Below, one piece after another: positions 34,800 through 42,739 of a stretch of 64,000 nucleotides of DNA. Location of the stretch: NCBI GenBank assembly GCA_047495785.1, contig JBLDXI010000032.1, positions 744,001-808,000 of the forward strand, given 5' to 3'. This DNA comes from Lepidodermella squamata. Its lineage: Eukaryota; Gastrotricha. The position numbers were made by a program, and so were the translations under genes. Below the pieces are notes generated by a model, which had not been told where the DNA came from, made no database searches, and worked only from the letters and a program-made list of their open reading frames with translations. The number at the start of each line of letters is the position of its first letter. The first letter of the stretch is position 1.

Positions 34800-35455
34800 T
34801 TGATAACGCGTGTTGAGCGTGTTGAGCGTGTTGTTGAAGGTCAAGCGAGCTGTAATGACTCCGACACTCCTCTACGCTTCTGAAAGTTGGAATGCAACCG
34901 CAGCTCACCAACTGAGGCTGGATGTTGTGCAGATGAGGTGGCTCAGGGCTATAGCCAACGTCACAATTAAGGATAAAATCAGAAATGCTGACATAAGAAA
35001 AACCTGTGAAGGTATAGAACCTATCTCAGCTCAAATAGAACATAACCGACTACGTTTCTTAGGACATATTCTTAGAATGCATGACGATAACCTAGTCAAG
35101 CAAACGTACTTATGGACCCCACCCAAGGGCTGGCAAAGGAAGTTAGGCAGGCCCAGGGTAGGATGGGATTATTGTAACACTCAAAGCTTATTGCAAGCAA
35201 AAAATCTTGAAAATTACAAAAATTTTGTAAGCGTCTATAATGAAAAATGTCTAAATTGGGACAAAATTGAGGAGACAGCTTGTGATCGGTCTAACTGGAG
35301 GGCCTTCATTCGGGAACTTTTGGCCTTCAGGTCGCGGGGAACGGAATCAACTTGACTTCTCGCTCTCGCCGTCGTTAAAACTTTATTGTATGCCTCACCA
35401 ACGCAAAACGACGATAAATAAAACCAAATGATGAAATGATGATGATGATGTTGAT
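34800..35455 (+). mobile_element. 5'-truncated LINE (RTE-like), reverse-transcriptase C-terminus
   Basis: An open frame up to 35355 encodes the carboxy end of a non-LTR retrotransposon ORF: LLYASESW, MRWLRAIANV, NRLRFLGHILRM and KLGRPRVGWD, then a W-x-x-FIRELL-type end. LYGSE(S/T)W, RLRWLGHxxRM and GRPxxxW are the familiar tail motifs of RTE/CR1-like endonuclease-RT proteins. The polymerase core and endonuclease are missing. A short AT-rich 3' UTR ends in ATGATGATGATG microsatellite (~35428-35450), the usual RTE-type tail. It was inserted between tRNA-Ala and tRNA-Val(CAC). The 5' edge near 34800-34836 is blurred by a GTTGAGCGT tandem. Confidence 0.8.
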
Positions 35456-35505
35456 AATCATCGTTTACGCAATACGTTGTAGTCTAAACGTAAAAATGTT
35501 TGCAA

Positions 35506-35578
35506 AGGTTCCGGCGGGGTTCGAACCCGCGACCTTCTCCGTGTGAAGGAGACGTGATAACCACTACACTACGGAACC
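35506..35578 (-). tRNA. tRNA-Val (anticodon CAC)
   Basis: Minus-strand cloverleaf with acceptor GGTTCCG/CGGAACC and loop TTCACAC, anticodon CAC, which reads GTG (Val). It is nearly identical to the Val(TAC) gene 0.9 kb upstream, from which it differs in the anticodon arm and one D-loop base. Discriminator T again. Confidence 0.94.
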
Positions 35579-35741
35579 CAAGTGACATCTTCAAATAGTT
35601 TTATTGTTGAAAAGTTCAATCTTGATTCCAAAATCGCATAAGTTTTATTATGACAAGTTATATAAACAGACCCGCCCGAACCGTGGCAATCGAATTTCGG
35701 CCCTTTTTTGCAAAGATGTATGATTATAAAAAAAATGAAGC

Positions 35742-35806
35742 TGCCCCCTGTGAGGATCGAACTCACGACCTCCAGATTATGAGACTGGCGCTCTAGCCAA
35801 GGAGGC
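35742..35806 (-). tRNA. tRNA-Met (anticodon CAT) with deleted D loop
   Basis: Acceptor GCCTCCT pairs with AGGGGGC, with discriminator A. Loop CTCATAA has anticodon CAT, and the T arm (GTGAGTTCGATCCTCAC) is intact, all as in elongator tRNA-Met. The gene is only 65 nt, because TGGCTAGAGC runs straight through where a D loop of ~8-10 more bases should be. The A box (internal promoter) is damaged, so this is more likely a tRNA pseudogene than a working gene. Confidence 0.75.
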
Positions 35807-36296
35807 GCTTGTGGCACTTGTGTAGGCTGATATATATAGTAATCCCAATTACTATATATATCACCAATTACACCACCAATTACATTTCGAACTGTCGTGT
35901 TAACGATTTTTCCGAAAGTAACTGACCTTGAATGAATCCAGCCTCTTAAACTGTCAAACGGTTGAAGCATCTGAAAATAGACATTTTGCTCTCAAACGCC
36001 ACGGAGGTCACAGTATATCCTTCAGTAAATGCCTCAGGACATCTAAAGGAAATTTTGCTCTGCCAGTGGCACTGGTTCCATTTGGAAGTTAAGCTGCGAC
36101 TTCCCAACGGCAACGAGATAATGCTGGGTTTACCCAGTACTTTCCCCCACTTTTCCGGGCGTCCGTCTGTCGGCGAAAACCCAAAAATTTAATCCCGCGT
36201 TGTCTAAAAATTTTACTTAATTAATTGAAAAAATTTGTGAAATCATTTTTATTAAATTTGAACGTCAATTGAAGTGGGCGGGTAAATTGAAAGATT

Positions 36297-36347
36297 ATTT
36301 AGACGAGAGACATCCTCTGGCCGTCTTTCTCATGCTGGGTTTACCGT
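36297..36347 (+). repeat. Solo copy of the ATTTAGACGAGAGAC terminal repeat
   Basis: Matches, with a few changes, the terminal inverted repeats of the 41.0-42.1 kb element (TTTAGACGAGAGAC...CTGGGTTTACC). The second arm is not evident, so it looks like a truncated or solo terminus. A further CTGGGTTTACCC fragment lies at about 36124. Confidence 0.7.
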
Positions 36348-36522
36348 GCTGGGTGCAATTAATGCACATATCGACAAAAAGTCGCAAGAAAGTCGGAGCT
36401 TACCAATGCCACAAGTTTTCCGCTCGCAGCTCGCACAGGTGGCGGTCGATATTTCGAACAGTGGAGTTGATTAACGTGACATAGTAAGCACGAGGAAATA
36501 ACACAGCGAACACAGCAGTATG

Positions 36523-36765
36523 ATAAATATAGAATTGTCCTTAAAAATATAGGGCGAGTAGCTTGGCCAATTCGATATTTTACGGTATAACATTCGTAAA
36601 TCGTTTATATCTGAACTCGCCGTACTCGATCTACTCATCTCAACTCGCCTCCGGCTCGTTTCGATTCGTAAATCTCGGCCGGCACCGTTCAGAAATGAAC
36701 TCTTTACTCATGTTATACCATACAAATATAGCATTCGCTCAAAAAATATAGTGTCAGTACCCATG
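36523..36765 (+). mobile_element. Palindromic MITE, copy 1
   Basis: Starts AAATATAGAATTGTCC. It contains ATTTTACGGTATAACATTCG near one end and CATGTTATACCATACAAAT near the other, an imperfect inverted repeat, with a GC-richer core (CTCGCCTCCGGCTCGTT). It closely matches copy 4 in opposite orientation. No open frame of note, so it is non-autonomous. Confidence 0.75.
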
Positions 36766-36767
36766 CT

Positions 36768-36950
36768 CATGCAATATTTTACGATATAGCACTCGTAATT
36801 CATTCATATCTGGATTCTCCGCACTCGATTTGGTCATGTCGACTCGGCTCCGCCTCGTCAACACTCCCGCATCTCGTGCTACGAATCTCAGATATAAATG
36901 AAACACTCGTACTATATCAGCATACTAATATATTAATATATATTCATGTC
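36768..36950 (+). mobile_element. Palindromic MITE, copy 2 (diverged)
   Basis: Has the same order of motifs (ATATTTTACGATATAGCACTCG, a core with CGGCTCCGCCTCG, and ACTCGTACTATATCAGCATAC) but is more diverged and shorter. It follows copy 1 almost directly. Confidence 0.6.
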
Positions 36951-37117
36951 AATGTCAGATGTTTGCTCAACCGAGCAACACTTTATTGAGTTTCTGGTCG
37001 ACGTCCGGTGGTGTATTATCATCTGGCAGAACGGTGCGACTAACAGATCGTACGGGACTATTCGGTCTCGATCGCGTGCAGCGCGGTGAGCAGAGGTACT
37101 GTAGCATCGGAACTTGA

Positions 37118-37355
37118 TATTTGTATGATATAACATGAGTAGGAATCTATATTTGAGTGAAGCGCGAAATATAGATCGAGTAAAACGAATGAAACGAGTG
37201 AAATCGAGGCGGAACGAGCCGGTAGGCGAGTGGAGACGAGATTTCACGAGGTGAATGAGTTTTACTCGATCTATACGAGTGCTTCACGAAAATATAGGTT
37301 TCTACGAATGTTGTATCGTAAAATATTACACGTGTCTATATTTTTCGCAACGCAA
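37118..37355 (-). mobile_element. Palindromic MITE, copy 3 (diverged)
   Basis: Begins ATTTGTATGATATAACATGAG and ends CGAATGTTGTATCGTAAAATATT around a core with GGCGGAACGAGCCGGTAGGCG. Internal pieces such as TATATTTGAGTGAAGC and GTGCTTCACGAAAATATA give it extra self-complementarity. Confidence 0.65.
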
Positions 37356-38199
37356 AATAATAAATAATAAAAAATCCAACTTAAAATTTCACCGAAAAAT
37401 GGCATTCTATTCATTCTCGCTCATTTTTCTCATTCGTTCGAATTTCGTCTCGTTTTGAACGTCGATTTTCTGTCCGGCCGAAATTCTGCTCGAATTTCAC
37501 GAACAAATGCTCCCAGAATTCTGCTCCGATTGGCAAAGCTGCCGCAATTGAAGCCGAATGGTTCGATAACCCATCAACCCTGAAACCTGGTTCCTTCGAA
37601 ATCAACGTTCGCGAAAACCATGCGCCTTTGCAATCCGAAGAAACTGGTTCGATTTGAACGACACGTTTGGTTGCGATGAAAGAAAGTCGACAGCAGTCCG
37701 TCGGAATTTCATCTCTGGTTGTTGAAAATGGCTCAATTTCAGACTAGCGCGTCGCAACGGTGTTTGGTACGTCAATATTTTCAACGTGATCGAATCGGAA
37801 CTGTCGCTGGCAGAGTGCTCCAGGTTCAATCAAGTTTCAAGGTAGTGATTTCTGCGAATTGGGGTCAAAATGCTGTCCGATTTTCTGGATTTTCTGCTCA
37901 GTGTTCGCGGCGCGTTCTATCGATCTATGGAGGCGACTTGCTGACCGTACCTGTTCGATGATCTTCTGCGCGATCCGACCCACGAATCGCTGCGAATTCA
38001 TGCACAGCGGGGACGAAATGCTGCCCGATTTTCCGGAGTTTTCTGAGAAATCATGGTTCCTACGGCCAATTTTTGCTGCCCGCCTGCCAAGCTGTCCCCG
38101 TCTAAATTATTCTCAAAATTGAATTTCCCCATTTTCTTTCATAATAAATTGCGTTGCGAAAACTATATCCCTGTGTTTTTCCGTTAGAATTAGCTGTTT

Positions 38200-38400
38200 C
38201 AAGACCTCGGAATCATTGGGCTTGGAAATGAGCATCTATATTCAAAATATAGATATTGCAGGTCAAAAATATAGATCACCTGAATCTATATTTCAGATAT
38301 AGATCAGAAATATAGTTCATATTCAAATCTATATTTGAAGTATGAAAAAATATAGATTTGTGTTTCAAGGTTAAAAATATAGACACAGTGTTATATTTGT
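38200..38400. repeat. AATATAGAT-rich satellite-like stretch
   Basis: More than ten copies of ATATAGAT, or its complement ATCTATAT, occur in 200 bp at irregular spacing. It adjoins MITE copy 4 and shares its AATATAG motif, so it may be the subterminal region of that element. Confidence 0.65.
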
Positions 38401-38598
38401 ATGGTATGACATGAGTAAAACGTTTATATCTGTACGGAGCCGCCCGAGATTTACGAGTCGGAACGAGCCGGAGGCGAGTTGCGATGAGTAAATCGAGTGC
38501 GGCGAGTTCAGATATGAACGATTTACGAATGTTATACCGTAAAATATCGAATTGTCAAAGCTACTCGACCTATATTTCTGGGGACAATTCTATATTTA
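38388..38598 (-). mobile_element. Palindromic MITE, copy 4, overlapping LRRC58 exon 5
   Basis: A reverse-complement match to copy 1 along its length, from AAATATAGAATTGTCC (edge near 38597) to CATACCATACAAATATA. Its first ~65 bases are read as the C-terminal codons and the stop codon of the LRRC58 gene. Confidence 0.75.
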
Positions 38599-39749
38599 CC
38601 GCACAAGTCGATGAATTTGACGTTCGAAACTCTATTGCAGAAGTAAACGCCGTGGCACTTGGGGTTAACACATTTTTCACCACTGTCCAGAAATGATACT
38701 AGGCACGAAGGAAGCGAGTCGCGATAGTCAATAATGTTGGCAGCTTTTATGCATCTAATATAGATAGCACATAGGCTTGACATAACATAAAGTGATCAAA
38801 TTTACCTTGCCGCCAACTCTTGTAGCGAAGGAACTTCTAGATGATAATCTGCTACGAATTTTACAAGTAGAGGATTATTGCGCAGAGGTAATTCTTCAAG
38901 GCGGAGCCGAGTTATATCGAAAGGCTAAACGAAACAGGAAACAGTAATTGCGGGATTCAATAAATAGAAAAAAATTACCAAGCATTGCAAGAGGTTATCG
39001 TTTAACATGAGACTTCTGAGCTTTTGAAGTCGGCCAAATGTAGATGGTAAGTATGTTAGACGATTTCCAGACAGCGATAGAACTTCTAATGAAGGCATAT
39101 TCGACATTTGCTCAGGAAGTGCTTCCAAACGATTGCCGCCAAGGTAGAAAACTCGCAAGCTAAAATAGCTAATTTAAAACAAGAACAGCTAATCGCGAAA
39201 CAAACAAACTTGGTAAGTCGGTCAACTTCAGGTGATATCTTTTCAATCTGATTTCCACCTAGGTACAGGCTGACTAGACTCGTGCACTTGAGGATGGGTA
39301 ACGGGATTTCTTGAAAAAAGTTTCCACTGAGATTCAACTCTTCGAGCTTGGTAAGTTCAGAAAACTCTAGAATTATAAAAAATAATGTCATTAATAAGCT
39401 ACTAGTAAATCCATTAAGACTCACCAAATGGAATCGCTTCAGAGTGAAGTTTGTTATTTCTCAGATCCAAAACTTTGAGACAGCTAAGATGACGAATATC
39501 AGCGGTTATCAAGGATATTTCGTTATTGCTGGCATTCAGATATTCTATAAATCTGAACGTTGAGATTTGAATGGTCAGCTCTGGGAGCAAATTGGACGAA
39601 ACATCGACATGCTTGACCTCTTCATCATCCATGGATTCAGACATACTAGCCAGCATACTGAGCGTTGTGAGACGTTGGCTTGACAAATTCACACTCATGT
39701 CGAAGCTATCCGAAAGGATTTCAAACTTTCTATTGGGTAAAGACATCAT
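38532..39749 (-). CDS. LRRC58: LRRC58-like leucine-rich repeat protein (334 aa)
   Basis: Five exons: 39749..39425, 39366..39210, 39159..38979, 38924..38806 and 38754..38532; all phases agree. LRRs occupy about residues 45-230 (LEELNLSGNFFQEIP, LVSLYLGGNQIEKIS and LEVLSLSGNRLTYLP). The region after them (LEELPLRNNPLLVKFV, PSLQELAAR) and the Cys-containing end (KCVNPKCHGVYF, FIDLCGKYR) are the recognisable C-terminal signature of LRRC58. LRRC58 has been linked to substrate recognition for ubiquitin ligases, but its role here is not shown by the sequence. The last ~20 residues (RIVPRNIGRVALTIRYFTV) and the stop codon come from MITE copy 4, so the native tail has been replaced. Confidence 0.85.
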
Positions 39750-39995
39750 AGAGTCTTCTTGTCTACTATCAACAAGTCAATACTGACGATCAAGCTGAGG
39801 GCAAGTTATGATCAAACAAACGGATATTCATCTAATACCAGGCAGCAAGTTCAGCGCAAAAGGCTCAAAGGTTATTAAGCATGTAAAGTGCATGAGAAAA
39901 ACGAAACGGGGTATTATTCTGAGTATATAAACAGCTGATATCGGACAACTACCGCCGTAAGGTAAGGTAAGCCGTAAGGTATTCCGGGATAGCCC

Positions 39996-40155
39996 CATTG
40001 TATAGTATACATCGCGTGTATAGCGCGCACTTGTATACTATACAATTGTATTCTATACATCATGTATTCTATACAACCTCTAAATGCGCACCCAGTGCTT
40101 GTATCCTATACATGTATACTATACAAATTGCAACTCCTCGCGCACTTGTATACTT
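39996..40155. repeat. Cluster of TTGTATACTATACAA palindromes
   Basis: At least five copies of GTATACTATAC or GTATTCTATAC-type units within 160 bp, several as near-perfect palindromes. There is no coding sense. It could be the termini of a decayed element or a simple satellite. Confidence 0.7.
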
Positions 40156-40221
40156 CCTACTAATTAAACAGACTGCTTCCCCACAACCCACAACTTGAGT
40201 CAGAAGAAACACTGAGGCTAG

Positions 40222-40355
40222 TTTAACGCGTTACGTTTTTCTCAAAATACGTAACGCGTTATTTTACCCGTTTTTGTAACGCGTTATGCATTTTCTGCTA
40301 GGCAAGAAATATCCTCAAAAAAGCGCTTAAAAAACAAGCGCTCATGCGTGGGCTC

Positions 40356-40388
<33 letters not shown>

Positions 40389-40578
40389 TGACAGAAAAGG
40401 GAGTGAGTAAACGGTATGTCTTCGCAAAAGAAATTGACATGAAGTTGAAAACCTAAGAGCAAGATGGAACTGTAGTTTTAACCTCATTTTACATTACTTT
40501 AGGGAAACTCATAAGTTGCGCAGACGTCCGACATGCCGTTTACTCACTCCCTTTTCTGTCAGCTTCCGTGGCTCAATT

Positions 40579-40618
<40 letters not shown>

Positions 40619-40760
40619 GAGCCCATGCATGAGCGCTTGTTTTTTAAGCGCTTTTTTGAGGATATTTCTTGCCTAGCAGAAAATGCGTAACGCGTTACAA
40701 AAACGGGTAAAATAACGCGTTATGTTTTTTCATTATTTCCAAAATGCGTAACGCGTTAAA
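40222..40760. mobile_element. Foldback element carrying tRNA-Asn-like arms and TAACGCGTTA repeats
   Basis: Inverted arms 40222..40420 and 40530..40760 flank a ~109-bp spacer. From the ends inward they share three TAACGCGTTA palindromes, AAATGC...CTAGGCAAGAAATATCC, AAGCGCTTAAAAAACAAGCGC, a tRNA-Asn-like body and CAGAAAAGGGAGTGAGTAAA. The left arm lacks ~22 bases of the tRNA 5' half that the right arm retains. No protein is encoded. It is best read as a paired, tRNA-derived short element (SINE-like) or a foldback transposon that captured a tRNA. Confidence 0.75.
40562..40635 (+). pseudogene. tRNA-Asn (GTT) pseudogene in foldback right arm
   Basis: A GGCTCAATTGGTTAGCGCG A box, anticodon loop CTGTTAA (anticodon GTT) and GGTTCGAGCC B box are intact. 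Two acceptor pairs and one or two T-stem pairs are broken (3' end CATGCATGAGC). It is part of the inverted repeat, and its damaged partner lies at 40340-40392 on the other strand. Confidence 0.8.
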
Positions 40761-41014
40761 TTCATGACAGTGAAGGTAGCTTCATATTGTACACTCGAGC
40801 CTGGTCAGATTTTTCTCTTATTGGTAATTATTTTTGTTAGAATGGTTTGAATTTGTATTGTACCAGGACACAATTTATTTATTTTATTTATCATCTTATC
40901 AATTTTTATATTCGGCATAACAACTTCGCTAACAATAACTGAAACTTATTTTTACAGACTTATTACGATATGAAGGCAGATTCCAAGGACGTTTGAAGAT
41001 ATGTGCCTATCCGC

Positions 41015-42118
41015 ATTTAGACGAGAGACGTCCTCTGACCGTCTTTCTCGTGCTGGGTTTACCCGCATTGCCAGATTTCTAAGTTAGATGCGAGCAATGG
41101 TTACACGTCCCCTAACACCCCAAACTTATCGGTGGTTGCCTGGAAAAGGAGGATAATAAAGATTTTTATGCTTATTCCTGAAACCTAACCCTAACCCTCC
41201 GAGTCCAAAACCGAGTCCAAAATGTGTGAATCCAACATGTGTGAATAAGCCGAGCATACGGAATGCTAAAATAACCTTATAGCTTACTTTAAGCTTACTT
41301 CAAGAGCTTGTTACTCAAATAACGAAGCGCAGAATCGGAGTCGAGCAGACTTTCCTCTTGTATCTTTTAACCGGCAGTTTTGTCAAGACTCGTGTTGAGC
41401 TGTTCTGTTTATTAGTCTGAGGATTGTCTGAGTCAGGAAGATGACCAAGTATGGACAAAGAACTAGATGCCAGGTCACATGAATTCTGTCTTTCCCGTTG
41501 TTATTGTCGTGTCTGCCCCTCGACTCAGCTGAGCATTTCACGGTAACTGAATGCTGCCATTGCGTCATTTCATTTCAATGGCGCTTTTCAGCATGTTCAG
41601 GAAGTAATGGCAAAAAAATCGTTGGTCGAACTCATTTTGAAACATGACCTAGCGTCAACCAACCAACGCGCTTCAGTATAATAATTTACCACAAATCACT
41701 GATTCTGATGGATTGATGCTCTAGGTCTCGCAGTTGATGGCGCAGTTGATACATCTCTGCTCCTCTTCTCACATTGGCCGCGCGGGATCTACGAGACGGA
41801 GCGAGCAAGGCGCGCGGCTTTGTTGGATTTGAAACTGGACAATAATCGTGTAACCATTGCTCGCATGTAATTTATTTATTTATTTATTTAGAAGCTATGA
41901 CACCCAAGAGAGGGCAGCTTGACAATGTTTGAAGGAAAAAAACAACAGATAATTTCAGGACAGGTTCAGATTTAGGACAGGAAAAGTGAACACAGTAAGA
42001 GGAAACAAAGGTTTAGACCATTCATCGTTTTTATTTGTAGCAGATTCTAACTTAAAAATCTGGCAATGCGGGTAAACCCAGCACGAGAAAGGCGGCCAGA
42101 GGACGTCTCTCGTCTAAA
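41015..42118. mobile_element. 1.1-kb element with ~90-bp terminal inverted repeats
   Basis: Left terminus 41015..41107 begins ATTTAGACGAGAGACGTCC and includes CTGGGTTTACCCGCATTGCC and GCGAGCAATGGTTACACG. The right terminus is its complement, but is split into 41847..41866 and 42046..42118 by a nested insert. The interior (41108-41846) has no transposase-like frame. A solo terminus is found at 36297. It is a non-autonomous DNA element of unassigned superfamily. Confidence 0.75.
41867..42045 (-). mobile_element. Nested retroelement 3' fragment with (TAAA)n tail
   Basis: A ~180-bp insert interrupts the right terminal repeat of the 1.1-kb element. On the minus strand it ends in TAAATAAATAAATAAATTA, typical of a LINE or SINE 3' end. 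Its age is thus younger than the host element. Confidence 0.6.
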
Positions 42119-42739
42119 TTTTTTTTGACGATTTTCCTGCAGCAAAATAAAAATTTATAATAACATAAAACTTTCAATTTTAACAAAAAATAATTTTTTT
42201 TTACTGTTTTTAGTAAAATCAGTTTTTGTATTTCACAGACCCAATTTTGCTTGGGCGTCTTTGTTTGTCGCTAAGGTTTTTAGCCCGTTTCTGTGTAAGG
42301 TAAAACCACCACCGCTGCCTAGCCTTGTGAAGTTGTTTGATGAGAAAGCCCTTATTTTTGCCTAAGCCAACGTCCTATTATTCTTTTTATGCCCTAGAAT
42401 AATTTAGTTAGTCTGTTTTATTGCCATTTGTTTCTTAACACTCTCTACCCACTTAGGTTAGGTCTTAATTGCAGATCTAAATGCTCCACGTTTTGTTAGC
42501 TCTCAGTTTATGGTGGTTTTTGTGGGGAATTTCATCATTCTGTGCGTCATTATTTAAGATGAATAAGGCAAAAGCATCTTACTATTCCATAATTTGAATT
42601 TTATAGCTCATTGTTCATACGTTTTAATCGCTTATCATTTTTCTAGGCAGGTGAATTTGAACTGAGATTCTATTCAAATTTTACGTTCCGGAAGTGTTGT
42701 TTCGCATAAAGGCAGCTTACTATAAAGTGACTTTGCGAA

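Larger units (their letters stand above)
35807..38531. other. Repeat-rich spacer, no host gene seen
   Basis: Several palindromic repeat copies, a lone TIR copy (36297-36347) and AATATAG-rich sequence, listed separately. The intervening 37.4-38.1 kb is unique by eye with overlapping short frames but no domain. It is AT-balanced and carries no tRNA. Confidence 0.5.
39750..42739. other. Repeat-rich spacer upstream of GW182, 3 kb
   Basis: Contains a TTGTATACTATACAA cluster, a tRNA-Asn foldback and a TIR element with a nested insert, each listed separately. The last ~600 bp (42.1-42.7 kb) is AT-rich with no repeat noticed, and should hold the GW182 promoter and 5' UTR. No protein gene is seen. 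Confidence 0.55.

Noticed and set aside
41184-41198. Telomere-like CCTAACCCTAACCCT
   Set aside because: Only two and a half units inside a DNA element; too short to call an interstitial telomere.
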